Position numbers and translations under genes: made by a program. The notes beneath the pieces are model-generated. The model ran no database searches. It was not told the origin of the DNA and was given only the letters and a program-made list of their open reading frames with translations. A stretch of DNA of 64,000 bases. Source: Magallana angulata. Its lineage: Eukaryota > Mollusca > Bivalvia > Ostreida > Ostreidae. The stretch covers positions 53,783,082 to 53,847,081 of the forward strand of contig NC_069112.1 of NCBI RefSeq assembly GCF_025612915.1, read 5' to 3'. Positions 47,676-61,310 of the stretch are shown here, piece by piece. Position 1 is the first letter of the stretch. Each line of letters opens with the position of its first letter.

Positions 47676-48123
47676 TAAATAAGACTGTCAATAACGAATT
47701 TTTTTTCCTTCCTTTAAATTGGCAACATTCGTTGTTTTGCATTTCATGGCTTTTAAAAAAATGTTTTTGGGAATTTTAACAAACTTTTTTACAAGGGGGG
47801 AATTTACGGTAACATTGCTTTAGATTGTTTCTTCTTTATGAAATTGATTTTATAAATTTAAATGGATACCAGTGAATCCTCCCTGTTTATTTATACAACA
47901 TTTAGGTAATTGACCTACTAATTTGATAATAAAAAAGTAACACTACAATTAAAAATCTGTGACATACAACAATTTTTTTTTTTTTTTTTTTTTTTTTTTA
48001 TCGAAGTGAACGTCATCCTTAAAATCCGCTTACCTATAAATTACTTTTTACACCTGTTCCTAATTCAGTTTTGTTATACTTTTAACGTTTCCGTTAACTT
48101 TGTAATATGACTATTTATTATAG

Positions 48124-49500
48124 AAAACATTGCCTTGAATAAACCTGCATCGCAGCAATATACTCAGTATACCTTTTATGGAACATTTGACGCGGCTCAT
48201 GCTGTAGATGGATATAAATCTAATTTGGATGTTGAAGGAGGGCAGTGTACGTTATCCGACTATGGACGTTCATCATCAAAATGGCAGGTAGATCTGGAAG
48301 GGGTACTCAGTATCGACCACATCTCTATTCATTATGCAACGAACAATACTCTATGGGGTATGGATTTGAAAACACTTTAAATTCATAAAAAAATAAACGT
48401 ACTCGATCATAAAATGCATTATGATAAATAGGTCAATACACAATTTTGCTTTTAATTATTTTTTTAAGAATGTAATCAAAGAGGCAAAACTCAGCACAAC
48501 TTTAAAGGGCGAATGGAAATAGTTTAAATAAACTCTAGTAGTATTAACGATAAGATTTTTTTTAATCAGATACTAAGGGTGACACCTTGTCCACGTTTTT
48601 GGGATTTTCGCTCTACGTATCAAACACAACTACCAAGGAGGATTGGGTACTTTGTTTTAAGGACACATTCTACACAAGGGATACAATTCCTAACCCCCTT
48701 AACATATCATGTCGTCTGAGTGGGAGATACGTCATCTACTACAACAACAGAACACACTTTCCGCTACCTGCAGGATATAGTTATTACGCTTTCAATGAAC
48801 TATGCGAAGTAGAAGTATATGGTGATTTAATTAATGTACTTTTATCAGCAATAGAAATATTTAATTGTGCATTTTTCTTAAGTTATTTTTTTTCTTACAT
48901 GTATTCTGTTTTACTTGTATCTATGTTTTTAATAAGTGTTGTAACATAAGATACAATAGGGCATCACATAAAAATTGACAATATCAAATACTACACAAAA
49001 TTAACTCTTGGATTTACAATGGCTTACATTAATTCTCTTGAAGAATAATACAATTTTATTTTATCAAGGAGCATTATATGAAGAAATATTTTCACTGTGT
49101 TACGTTTATTGTGACTTAAGTATAGAGTTTTTATTACACAGCTAAATACTTGTTTGCGAAAGACTCGTTCATACTTCTGTCATAGTAAATGTAACATTTT
49201 TTAAAATGTGAAGCACATGCACAGTCAAAGTTTATGAAATCCATAGTTCTAATTCTTACTTCATTTTAGATAAATATACTATAAGTTTTTCTTTCTTTTT
49301 TATTATTATTACTTATTGCCAAAAAATAATCATCCCTTTTCCTTCGATACTCTTATTTACAGGTTGTCTGAATGCAAGCTACGACGGAGATAACTGTTCT
49401 ACATCTTGCCATCAGAACTGTTTGGATGGACGGTGTGACGTCATGGATGGAACATGTCTAGGCTGCATTCAAGGATACACAGGATCGACTTGTGACACAG
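48124..49500 (+). CDS. FTP-lectin gene C, internal exons with one EGF-like exon
   Basis: Exons are 48124-48357 and 48570-48821 (FTP halves) and 49363-49500 (138-nt EGF-like module), all phase 1 and open. Against gene B, invariant-looking positions have changed: KPAW to KPAS, DRAVDG to [14 protein letters not shown] to KWQVDLEG, and YYGE to YDGD in the EGF exon. This suggests relaxed selection or divergence. A local first exon equivalent to 28756 was deleted; only a degenerate trace ending AATTTACG|GTAACA remains near 47810. The intact signal-peptide exon at 42966 could serve. As in gene B, no further EGF, membrane or tail exon was found. It may be a pseudogene in the making. Confidence 0.6.
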
Positions 49501-51176
49501 GTTGTAATACAATTGTAATTATGATATATTTCTACGGAAAACACAACGTTTTTATGTATATGATATATTTAATAAATTGCTAATATTATAATTGCAAACA
49601 AACTTAATATAAATCATTTTGAATATTTAAGTTTTGATTTATTTCAAACTTAAAAGACGTGAAGTAATTTCACACGTATCTTATTATTGCTTAAACGCTT
49701 TAAAAAAATGTATACATTGTTGCATATGTAAGTGTGAAAGACTGTGAATTTGTGTCGCTGAAATAATACACTCAACGTTTTTACTCAGACTTTCAAAAAT
49801 GCTTTTTGCATTCTTGAAATGTGTTGCTGCTTTTCATGTTTTAATATTTTCAACTTTTCAGCAGATCTTGAGTTTGAATACAGCATTTTTTTTTCAAAAC
49901 TTGTAATACAAATATGTTTTTAAAATGATGTTGTGTACAGAAATCTGAATTATAAATTTGTCTTCCTGTATTTTGTTAATATGCAAAATAGTTATGATAT
50001 TGTATTTGCAACCGTTTTAAACTTATCTTATCTTAAAGGTTTGATAACGTAAATGCAATCAATTTGTTTTGGAAAATCATGATTAATTTTTAGCAATTTA
50101 ACTGTAAGTATGAATTTCTTAACTATCAACATTATTGTTATTGACAACACTTGAGTAATTCTGTTTCATATTTATGATATAAACAATGTTCTGATTTTTT
50201 TTTACCATAAAAGTGATCTGAATCTAAGATAAAAACATACTCTTTTCATTTTACTTTTAGTTTTTATAATACTTTCAAATAACAACTACTTGTTTTGGAA
50301 GTAGCGTGTGAAGTGTAGGTGTAACTGATATCAAGAATAGATAACACAAATAATGTTTATATTTTTCTTTCAATATAGATATAACTTCATTCTGATCTCA
50401 AAAAGGAAAAGAAACATGGTTGTTGCTGCCAAACAAAACTACACAGAGGGCTTTATATTTTAAAATCTAACGTGAGGAAGGATAATATCACCATGGAAAA
50501 AAATTCATTTGACCAGTAATTATATCGTCATCTTTTGTTGCATCATGTTTATGCACTTTTAAAAGCCTTTTTATATTTTATGCATATTTTTTTTTCATGT
50601 ATGCAAAACAAATGATTTTGAATGTGAAGATAAGAATGTTCACAAAATCATGAAATTTTATATTTGAATTTTAAATGTTAAACAAACTTTAAAAACCAGC
50701 GCTTATCTCTCCAACATTCAATGTCAACACTCGATGAATTTTGTTCTGAATTCAGTACGATGACCAGCTGATTAGAAAATTTGGCGGGCTCGAATACTGG
50801 ACAATTTTAAACAATCTTTATCGGCAACAGGACTGAAAATTAAACAATCAATATTCTAAACGTAATTGAATGAAGAAACATATACCTAAACTCACTTTCT
50901 AATTTTCTTATTTTATTAATTATCAGGGTTTAGACATTGTTATCATTTTGTTGAGTACAATAACGAAACACTAACACAGAAAATATCATAGTGTTTTTAA
51001 TAAAACAGTACTTGTTCATATAAACACTGAAATATTTGATATTGTCATTCTGAATGCAAGCGTCTTGTATATTTATGGGACTACTATTTATCGTGTAACC
51101 GTCTTTATTTAAACATGGATTCCCGATTCAGATAATCTGAGTATTTTTTTTTTGGTGCAAATACAAACAGAAAATA
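49501..51176. other. Non-coding stretch after lectin gene C
   Basis: This is closely similar to block 1 at 31645-33310. No exon was recognised. Confidence 0.45.
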
Positions 51177-51350
51177 CAGTAAAACACGCTTATAACGAAA
51201 TCCCAGGGATGGGCAATATTACTTCGTTATAAGCGTAATTCGTTATATCCGTCAAGTTTACAACATGAAATACAGACTTGGAAAATGAAATTCACTTCGC
51301 TGTAAGCGTCAATTCATTATAAGCGTGTTCGCTATAACCGTGTTTTGCTG
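51177..51350. mobile_element. 174-bp MITE of Tc1/mariner-pogo type with TA target duplication
   Basis: The terminal inverted repeats read CAGTAAAACACGCTTATAAC at the left and, in complement, CAGCAAAACACGGTTATAGC at the right. TA flanks both ends (51175-51176, 51351-51352). The homologous site in block 1 near 33314 (AACAGAAAATATTTTATTGTG) is uninterrupted with a single TA: an exact empty site. Insertion therefore followed the segmental duplication. It has no coding capacity. Confidence 0.9.
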
Positions 51351-51588
51351 TATTTTATTGTGTTGATAAAGCAACGTCAATATTAATAAATACTGAAATA
51401 TAGAGACTTTAATATATACATGTGGCTTCTTGTATATTTATAAAGACTTGTTTTTTTTACTGAGTCCACAGATGCCGCTCTAACATTGTCGATAAGATTT
51501 TTATTTTTGTTGATGCATAAAAAGGACCGTTTTGTGATTAATGTTAGCACCGAATCTATGATTAATTGTTGTCAAATATAAATTAGAA

Positions 51589-51792
51589 TTAATTTAATGA
51601 AAAATCACATTCAAATATTCGGAGTTGTAAAATTTTTATCAGCAGAAAGAAAAAGAGCAATATGTGGATAAACAATGGGATGAACAGGACAGCAAAGAAA
51701 ACAGATATGAAATCACCTGCATATTTCCAAATGGTGGATACTACCTGGCAATGGACAATGGTGATTATCAGGAATCGTGGAACCATAATCAA
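51589..51792 (-). other. Block-2 counterpart of the minus-strand hydrophobic frame
   Basis: It encodes ISVFFAVLFIPLFIHILL as at 33573-33782. The upstream part of the frame has shifted, so the two copies share only the membrane-like segment. This is weak support for a gene. Confidence 0.2.
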
Positions 51793-52742
51793 CCTTCACT
51801 TTATGATTGATAGTCAAATGGATTTTATATTCTTCCTCCTTCAAAAATTACTCTGGTTAGATTGATTTGATTGATAGTCGAATGACAAACCAATGATATA
51901 ATTTAAAATGTGAGTGATGATTGTCATTTTAAAAAAAATGCAAACTATCTGTGCCCTTGTTTTTAACGTCTGAAGCTTGTGAATCTTATATGTATATGAA
52001 TTTAATGATATTAAAAAAAATTTTAATGTGGATGTGTTCTTACTTAATGTGATAACATACTAAAATAAATCATATTCTATTGTTTTTGAATTGCACATCT
52101 ACTGCCGTAATATTATACGCATTCTTGATTATACGATTGGACAATCTGAATGAAAACAAATATCGATCAAAAAAGTATTAAATGGAAAATAAATTCAAAA
52201 AAGACAGTTAAGTGTAAACCACCATTACGATTAAACAATATTTTAAGTGATGATACATTTAAGGAAATAACCCCTTGTTTTTATAAAATAAGGAAACGTA
52301 TTTTTTCCTGATACAGGAGAACAAAATGGAGGAAAGTATGATCCCCCCTCCTAATGGAACGCTGATAGTTAATTAGAATGTATTACAGCTTATATGAAAG
52401 TATGAGTTGTTAATCTAAGGACATAGTGTGTTTACATGATCAAAGTATAGAAACAACGTTCATTTCCCCAATATTGATGTGGTAATTGTTGAGATGATGT
52501 TTAACATTTAAGGAAATAGAAGTATATTTCAAAAGTACATATACAGGTTAAATAATCCTTGAACAGGTCCAACCCAGCACGCTTGATTTTCAGACTTTAC
52601 ACTTCATCGACCCCCCCCCCCCCTCAAATTTAGTTGATTTGGCATTCATACATATATGTATAAATTATAGTTACAGGATTGAAAGTTCAAAATGTTGTAA
52701 GTATCGTCTAACCGTTTTCATTCACGCTTAGATGCAATTCAT

Positions 52743-53765
52743 ATGAAAGTCTTTGTTCATTCTTCAAGAAGCATGATTTCACTTGGCAGCTGGAATACTT
52801 ATTATACTGAACTGTTTTTACCAACCACAATCCTTGTTGTTTTTGGATTTATTGTCGGAGTCATTGGCAACGTAACTGTTATTTTTGTATACCAAAAAGG
52901 ATTAAAAAACAAAGGAAACGGTCGTTTTTTCATAGCAATCTTGGCAACTGTAGACTTAATGTGTGTTTCATTTAGTGCTGTGTATCATATACTAAAACTT
53001 ACACATTTCGTAACATTCCCAAATTCTTGGGTATGTAAATTTTTCTATTATTCAATTCGAGTAATTATTACTCACTCAATAATGATAATAATAGCGATCG
53101 CAGTAACCAGATTTCATCAAATTTGCCAGATCATGAAATGTCAAATTACGACTTCACGATTACGGATTTTCATTATTTGTACCGGGATACTTTCTTTAAT
53201 CTCATATATTCCCACACTTTTTTGTTTTTGGAACTGTTGAAGTTTACAAAGACAACATCATAGGGTACATGTGCAAGGAAATTAATAACGCAGCCCGAGC
53301 GCTGGATAAAGGAAATTTGATTTTCATTGCAGTTTTACATGGAACGTGTATGTTTATCATTACTGTGTCTTACGTTTTAATAGCAATTAACATCCTTAAG
53401 AAACACCGTTGACAAAATACATCAAACATAGTAACAACTGAAACGGAAGTTGGAGCAAATTTTAAGCAATTAAGTGCTAAAAAGATTCGAAGACAAAACT
53501 CTTCATGGTCGCACCGTTTCACGTTGATGTTTTTCACTTTACAAGTGTTTTTACTGATGACTTTGATACCCCCTTTTATTATTATCAAGAAGGAAATGGC
53601 TGATCCTCATTTTTGGGAAAGAAAGCGTACAAATCTACTGAACAATGTTTATATGGCGATGCGCGTTCTTTATTTTGCAAATGCAATCGTTAATCCATTT
53701 ATATATGGGTTCTTTGACCATGCTTTCAGAAGAAAACTTTGTGAATATGTTTGTAAAAAAGGATA
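52743..53765 (+). pseudogene. Class A GPCR, type a, disrupted copy
   Basis: It is nearly identical to 34724-35767, including signature words GNVTVI, LATVDLM, WVCKFF, VTRF and NAIVNPFIYGFFD. Relative to the intact copy it has an extra T near 53222 after TM4, an in-frame TGA with a three-base insertion in ICL3 near 53412, and an extra T near 53740 before the C-terminus. The high identity elsewhere shows that the decay is recent. Confidence 0.9.
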
Positions 53766-53766
53766 G

Positions 53767-56700
53767 CTAGCCTTGCCCAAAGTGTATAAAATGTACATAT
53801 TTTTGAATAAAATTGAAGGCTTAAAATATATCTGCTTGACACGTTACTCTGATCTAACATATTTTTTTTTATTTTAAGGGGACATTCAAATATATAGCTC
53901 AAGTCACATTTACATGTTTTATTTACATTTACGTTTTATTGAGTTGCCTATACGATCTACTCAAATTATTTTTAAAACTTATTTGTGACAGTTGGGTTGC
54001 TATAGTTTTTACTATGATCTATAATACAGATATGAGTCATGTTTAAAATGCACGAAGGTTGAAATTAAAAAAAAGTTAAGCCATTTCTAAATTCAATTTT
54101 GCTCTTAAGTCCTGTTATCATGTTCAACAATAGCATACATCTTGAACATTAAAGATAAAGACAAATGTCATCATTAAAAAAAAAAGTATTAAATCCAACA
54201 TTTTCCTGCTACAAAATGTAATATCATTCATCTCTAACCTATTATGAACTCAATGTAATTTCTATGGAGACCTTTAAATAGCTTTTGAAACAAAGATATA
54301 CTAATTTAAAAACCATTATTTGGGTTTACCTACTGTTCAAAGAGACATGTTTGATGTAGAAGGTAGAATAAGGATGAAGAAATTAAATGTCCCTTTCGCA
54401 TCCCTCTGATCTTTTTTTTTAGAACAAATATCAAAGAAATGAGTACAACTTTATGTTTAACGTATTCACAAAATCATTCTATAGATTAAAGCAGAAGGTT
54501 TTAATAATATAAAAAAATTAATTGTTTCTAAAAGATTATACTGATTTGTTATGTGTATGCTCTGGAAAAAAAGTGGACTTATATAGGACTTTAGATATCA
54601 AGCACATGGAATTTGTACACCAGGCACTCTAAAAAAACATTACATGTTGGATAAAAACAATCAAAATAAATATGATTTAATAGTAAAACCACTGTTTGAA
54701 AATTGTGTTTCTTTTATTTATAAAATGTAGTTGCCAGGTTATAAATATCATTGATGTGCCTCTCTCTTTATAGATAATAGGCGTCTAAAAATACGGTACA
54801 TGTATGACGTCTAATCAGTGTATTGCGATCGGTCATTTGTTTCTTTTTATCGCTTTTTGAGTTATATGACTTTGCAGAGGTAACCTTTTAATGTATTTCA
54901 ATGTGTCTGTACTGATAACAATATTAACAGATTACTTTAATGTTAAGCCTTATTAATGAATTGGTGTTGCGCGTAGCACATTGTAAACAAAGTTTTATCA
55001 GCTATTTTTGGCTCTGATGTGTCAATCACAACGAAACTTATTAAATTCGATTTTTATCACTCCATCAAACATTTTCAAATCATAAAACGCGAAATATTGT
55101 CCATCAAAAAGTGTAAATGATGTAATTAAAGCGGGATGTACGAATACTAACCATAACAAAACAATATGGATGTATCTGGAGTTGGTGTAGCTACTGAGAT
55201 TGAATATATTAAATACAAATAGAATGTTGAAATCGGAACTGGCTAAATAAAAAATACAGGGAAAATACATGCAATGGCTTGTTTTATTCTTCACTTTGCC
55301 GCAAGATTAGTTAAATCAGTCAGATTGATCGGTAAAAAATGCAACGGGGTATAAACATGAATCAAAGTTATATGATTGTGGACGAAATAGCTTGTATATT
55401 GAAAACAATAGTATGTATGTGCGACATTTGAAAACGAAGTGACAGTGAGGTGTACATATTCGATATGCCGTATGGGAAACACTTAAGGGCTGGATGCACT
55501 ACCAATTGTAACATATGGAACGCTTTATTCTGACGGCCGACTATTTACGTGTTTTAAATTCAAACATTATCGTTTAACAATTCTAACAACCGTGTTACGT
55601 GTATATATGTTTATAATAAATTTTTATTTTATATATTCTTGGAACTTGCAGCCTCCACGTCATTGTTGTTCGTCGTCTCAATCAAACAAGATCGTGAAAA
55701 GACAATCCATTTTTAATTAAGCGAATTGATTAATGTGTATTGTTTATGTTTCAACGTTGTATTTTTAATACTTTATATATACCTATGAAGTGTTTTGTTT
55801 GTGAAAACACACGTTTTAAAAACACATATAGTCCTAGATTAGAACAGTACTAGTTAAAAGAAAAGTAGATCTGGCTATAATTTTATTTATACAGATTTCA
55901 CATTCTTTTTTAACAGAAAACGTACAACTTAATACATGTATTTATTTATTGTGTAAAAAAAATACAATAAAAAATTCACAAACGCAAACCACATTAACAA
56001 CTTATAACAATCCCTGAAATATTATAACAGAAAAAGATTACGTCAGGTAAATCTCTGAACGCATGCTCTTTTCAGATAAAATGCATTATGTTGCCAAGGT
56101 CTATTAAATAAACTGCCAAATATCTGAATACATCTTTATATTTACACTAAATACTGGTCTTATTTTCATGTCCTCGCTGTTTTTTTTATTTTCTAGAAAA
56201 TAAACTTTCAAAGTCGATTCACTTATCTTTTAGAATAATTTTCCTTAACCCGACATAAACATTGGAATAAAGGATTGCCACTAGTATGGTTTTCTTTTTG
56301 ATTTGTATGATAATATACATGTAATAAAACATTTTTTTTCAATCTAATTAAAATCATATCCTCCATCCGCTCCTGATTTTCTATTGTCGCAACCCAAGCA
56401 TCTGAAGAAAACCTGCTTAAGGTCATCAATAGGTGAACATGAATGTAAGAATATTACTGAGTTTTTTTTAGCCAATCAGAGCACGTAAACAAACAGTGAT
56501 ATTTGGTTATAAACAAAATAGAAGTCGTATGATGATGCGATGGCATTCGTACTTAAATTTGTTGGTGTCAGCGAGCTAAAGACGGGGCATAAGTTGATTT
56601 TAGTTGATTTTATACGACCTCGGGGAGTCCAAAGAATGTTTTGGCATAACTTCCAAGAAAAGGGAAACATTATAATGGATGTATGATTTCGTGGGTTTCA

Positions 56701-56865
56701 ACACTTTGAACATGTTTAATCTAATATAATTGTTTATTGAACTTTATACTCTTCTGAAAATTGGGTTTTTAACCCAGAAACTATAAAAAGCGAATTTTCC
56801 AAATACAAGATTGTAAATTATGGACGTTGTCAATATCGCTTTATTGTTTTTACTTATACAACGAC
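53767..56865. other. Intergenic stretch of block 2
   Basis: It aligns with 35768-40286 of block 1 apart from the block-1-only segment and the deletion near 56660. It includes the left arm and body of the TIR element described at 38880. I see no gene. Confidence 0.45.
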
Positions 56866-57918
56866 ATGAAAACAGGCGCACTTTCTTCGAAAAATGATAC
56901 TTTTTCACTTGAAAAATGGAATTCTTACTACAGCAAATTATATTTACCAAACACCGTTCTTCTTACTATATGGCTTATCATCGGAACGCTTGGAAATGCA
57001 ACTGTAATTTTCGTTTACCAAAAAGGGTTGAAAAACAAAGGGCATGGGCGCTTTTTCATACCGATCTTGGCAACTGTAGATTTGATGTGTGTTTCAGTAA
57101 GTGCTACATTTAACATAGTCCAGATTACGGGACGTGTCACATTTCCTGACTCGTGGATTTGCAAAATGTTTTTTTACTCAATTCGGGTGATTTTGACTCA
57201 TTCAATGCTTATTATGACAGTGATCGCTATTAGCAGATTTCAACATATTTGCCATATCATAAAGTATCAAATTAAAACATTTCATTTGTGGATCGCCATT
57301 GCAGGTACCGGAATATTTAGTATGTTGTCTTATATTCCAACTTTTTTTGCATTTGGAACTGTCGAAGTTTACAAAGAAAACATTACTGGGTACAAGTGTA
57401 AGGAAATAGATAATGATGCCATTGCATTGGATAAAGGAAGTTTGTATTTCATGGCAGTCGTTCATGGGACAAGTATACTTCTCATAATTATATCATACTT
57501 TTCGATAGCAGTCTTTATCTTTAAAGCATACTGCAGACGCAGACGACATACTATGAATATAAATACCATTGAATCGGAAAACGGGGGAAATGGTTTAACA
57601 ATGCGATCAGGTCCAAAAAATAAACAAATGAAGACACCTTTATGGTCGTACCGATTTACATTAATGTTTTTCACTCTACAAGTGTGTATGCTGGTTGGCT
57701 ATATACCTCATGTTATTGCAATAAAGAAAGAAGAAGCAGATCCTAATTTCTGGGACAGGAAAAGTGACGATATTTCTAAAAATGTTCATTTGGCAATGAG
57801 ATTGCTATACTTTACAAATGCTGTTATCAACCCTTTCTTATATGGATTTTTTGATCCCGCATTTCGAAGAAAACTTGTATATCTGATTTGCAACAGAAAA
57901 CGTACTGGGTTTGCTTAA
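56866..57918 (+). CDS. Orphan class A GPCR, type b, intact
   Basis: A single-exon frame of 350 residues from ATG 56866. The frame extends upstream to 56827 without an ATG, so this start is chosen; it matches the start of the copy at 40287. Features: N-terminal sequon NDT; TM1 GNATVI; TM2 LATVDLM; TM3 WICKMF with Cys pairing to ECL2 NITGYKCKE; TM3 end AISRF in place of DRY; basic ICL3 (CRRRRHT); TM7 NAVINPFLYGFFD; and a helix 8 FRRKL followed by CNRKR, a possible palmitoylation site. It is clearly a paralogue of the type a receptor but distinct along the whole length. The ligand is unknown. It is the only intact type b copy in the window. Confidence 0.9.
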   Translation: MKTGALSSKNDTFSLEKWNSYYSKLYLPNTVLLTIWLIIGTLGNATVIFVYQKGLKNKGHGRFFIPILATVDLMCVSVSATFNIVQITGRVTFPDSWICKMFFYSIRVILTHSMLIMTVIAISRFQHICHIIKYQIKTFHLWIAIAGTGIFSMLSYIPTFFAFGTVEVYKENITGYKCKEIDNDAIALDKGSLYFMAVVHGTSILLIIISYFSIAVFIFKAYCRRRRHTMNINTIESENGGNGLTMRSGPKNKQMKTPLWSYRFTLMFFTLQVCMLVGYIPHVIAIKKEEADPNFWDRKSDDISKNVHLAMRLLYFTNAVINPFLYGFFDPAFRRKLVYLICNRKRTGFA

Positions 57919-60343
57919 ACTATACGCAAAAAGAAGTTTCTTTTTTTAAAGTATGTCAGAAATTAATGGAAAGAAATATTGTTTTTTATGCAACGTCAGC
58001 TTTTAATCAAGTTGATTGATTACGAATATGTTTCAACCAAATCAGATCCAGATTAAGGTATCACACATACAATTGACAAAAATATGATGCCTTGAAAGGT
58101 TAATATTCTATATATTTATTTTATGTATGAGTATGTAGTTAACAAAAAATGAATTCATCCATATATTTTATGGATTAGTAATATTATATAGCTGAAAATT
58201 ATTCAAGGTTAAATTCAATTTTTTACTTACGAACACATATGTATACCTGATTACTATCAAACAAAATAATATATATAAATGCCACCATTTCTTTCATTTG
58301 ATTTTTTTAAATAATAAAGTTAGGAAATAATTGTTTCATTCTATTGTTTTTTTTTTAATTTTCTTTCATTTTCCCGCAATTTTACAATGACCATGACGAG
58401 GTCATGTGATTTTAAACCCCCTCTCAATTTTAAACAGAGAATGCCATTAAATAATATTTACAATTGTCCTGGTAATTTTAGACTTAGGTTGATAAGTGAA
58501 ATAAAGAGTTACGGGTCACGTTGTGACAAGTGTTTGAGTGTATGAGTGGTGTACAAGTAGGACGAGAGTCCGTTCTAGCCTACTTACATTCAATGTAATG
58601 CGAAAAGAATGGATTATAAAAAAACCCCAGTAATATCATATGTAATCGCTGTGTCTAGACATGCGTTAGTTCATCTGTGAATACCTCATTAAAATATTAT
58701 TGTTTGTTCATCCTTAGGAAAACCTGGGAGCTAATTTACATTAAAAAACAAGATAAACATTTGTGTCGTGTATCAAAACGCTGGGCAATGTTGTTATTTT
58801 GGAATTTATAATTAGCATTAAGGTTTAATCTGTATTCATTTACTGATCACATTTTATTAAATTTTCATAGAATAAATACATTTTTAGTACAGGAAGCTCA
58901 GTATTCATAAAAGACTGTCACATTATGTACAACATATGACTTAAAGACTATTTACAGAAGTTTAGTCTTTAAGGGACAAAAAAATATATCATAAAAAGTC
59001 CAGTAACAAAATTGTTAATAAACACAAAATGACAAAGTTAAAGGCAAATATCGATATTGTTATTTTGCTATATTTGCTATATTTCTTTAAAGAAGACATG
59101 ATATGATATGGTATGATCTTGACTGTTCCACAACACTATATTGTCATACATTGGATATAATTTCTGGTTTTCTTAGCGTTTGCACGATGTTTCGAATTGT
59201 TCTATGTTGATGATGAAAAAATGTGTCACTTATATGAGTATAGCAGAGGCAAATTACCCCCCCCCCCCGCCCCCAGCGCCCCCCCCCCCCCAAAAAAAAA
59301 ACTGTTTATATTTTTGCCTAATATTTAGATCATTGCTGAGAACAAAAGCAACTGTTAAATAAAAGTCAGTACATTAACTCATATAGCAACAGCGGATCTG
59401 ATGCTTTCCACATTTGCCTTTCTGTCTGTTTGAATTGATCCTTATTTAGCCTGTTACTTAACACGAATGAAAATTGCAAAATGTAGCCATTTTACATAAA
59501 GCACGTTTTGCATTATGACAATTTCTGGTTTTGAAGTTTTGCTTGCGGGAAACATATTTCAATCTGGTTTGTCTTATTTTATTAGAGAAGGTAAGAAGCA
59601 ACATTTTAAAATAAATTTTTTGAAAACTTCACACAGATTTACATTGTGGTATTTAAGTTATTCTGTTCGTAAGGACAAACAAGTTCTGATAATAAAATTG
59701 CAAAAAGAATCAAGAATCACTTTATCGGAGTTTGTACACGTGATACTTATAAATACCAAAAAATGATGCATGTTAAAGTTAATACAAGTTTTAGGTGGAA
59801 ATTAAACCTCTCATTTGCAGGTTCATTTTATATTTTCTTTTTTTTGTTTACATATGCACAATAGTATTTTTTTCAATTATGTATTTATTCTAGTCTGTTA
59901 TCCAATCTCAAATTACAATGAATAATACTAAATAATATATTATTTTTTTCAAGGAAAAGTTAAGAATACGATATTTATAGGTTACAATTTTTTTCTACTT
60001 AAATATACATTTATAAGCTTCACACAATATGTACATGTTTATGACAAACCCTTAATGACGTTTTAAATATTTACTCAAATGTAAATGTGTGTAAAACATA
60101 TTTCTTAGTCTCAAGAAATACAACTGACTGCTCTTCATATAAATCTGAGATAGTCATACCTATTGTCTCAAACATGAAAATTATAATAACTATTTTGTTT
60201 TTCTTTCATGTTATGAGTAAACGTTTAAAGAATTTTTGAAATAATGTTGCAGTTAAGGATAGCCATATAATGATTAAAGTAAATAGTAAGGTATATGAAT
60301 AAAACTAAATGTCAACGTTCTCTAAATAGTGTTTATTGTAAGG
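57919..60343. other. Intergenic stretch of block 2
   Basis: The first roughly 1.4 kb has only about 320 bp of counterpart in block 1; from 59345 it aligns with 41560 onward. C runs lie at 59258-59268 and 59279-59290. Open frames here look fortuitous. I see no gene. Confidence 0.4.
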
Positions 60344-60989
60344 TACGCAGCACTGTTAATGTTTACTTTGTTGTCGCGCCGATCAAAAAGTACGGGAAAT
60401 GTTAACTGTGACATCATACAAAACAACAGGTCGTCAAAAATGCTAATAAATTAAGTAATTTCCTATTGTTATGGGTACGAACACATTAAACAACTTTGAA
60501 CATTACCTATGCGTGCAACTTTGTAGTGAAATAAGTCCAACAACGATAAATATAAACAACTAAGTGATCGAGGTGCACTTGTCGATGGGACATCATTCTG
60601 TAACTGTTGACGCATATTTTGTTTAGAGAGAGGCGGATCAATCAATTTTTTACAATGGAAAAATGCATTTTATAAAAGAACAGAGCATAATCTGAAAACA
60701 TAAATTATACCATGAAATCCTATCTATTGTGCTTGTTTTTGATTTGGCATGTGATTGAAATTTGTTTATGACCTCCATTCGGGAGAATTATCAACACATG
60801 TCACGTGACTCTCAATTCAGGGGACCACACTGAGTGTCATTCAAGGTAGCATTTACTATACTGTTTCATTTTATATCGCATTTATATCATAAAAGAACTT
60901 TACATAAATATTTGTAATAATAGATGCATCGTTTTATGAACCTTTAAATCCGCTAATATTTTCATAGTAAGCCTTTACAGTGCTGCGTA
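60344..60989. mobile_element. 646-bp TIR element absent from block 1
   Basis: A perfect 13-bp inverted repeat TACGCAGCACTGT bounds the block (60344-60356 and 60977-60989). Block 1 reads straight through the homologous site at about 42610-42655 (TTTTATTGTTAG then GTTACAGGAAGC). It is non-coding in all frames. No clear target duplication was fixed. Confidence 0.7.
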
Positions 60990-61310
60990 AACATAATCAT
61001 TTTGTAACAGGCAACAACTCTTAGCATTTACACGTAACTGCTTATTTTGATAATAGCTAAATCAAACCAAAATCAATAAGTTATACCTGTATATACAACT
61101 GTTTCCATTCTATAGATCAATGGTAACCAGTATCAATGATTTAAATCCTTCAAACAAGTTTTTAACTTTTTGAAATACATAAAGGTAAACGGAGTCAATC
61201 TTCCTTTTCGAATACTTTAAATTGATTTAACACGTATAACTTAAATAGTTGGGCACTGATCGATAGTCAACGACGTTTATTTTACTTCCTCAACCACAAC
61301 AGGTGTAGTT

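Noticed and set aside
56827-56865. Upstream extension of the type b GPCR frame
   Set aside because: There is no ATG in the extension. The ATG at 56866 matches the start of the paralogue at 40287.
59180-59362. Proline-rich short frame
   Set aside because: Its prolines come from C homopolymer runs.
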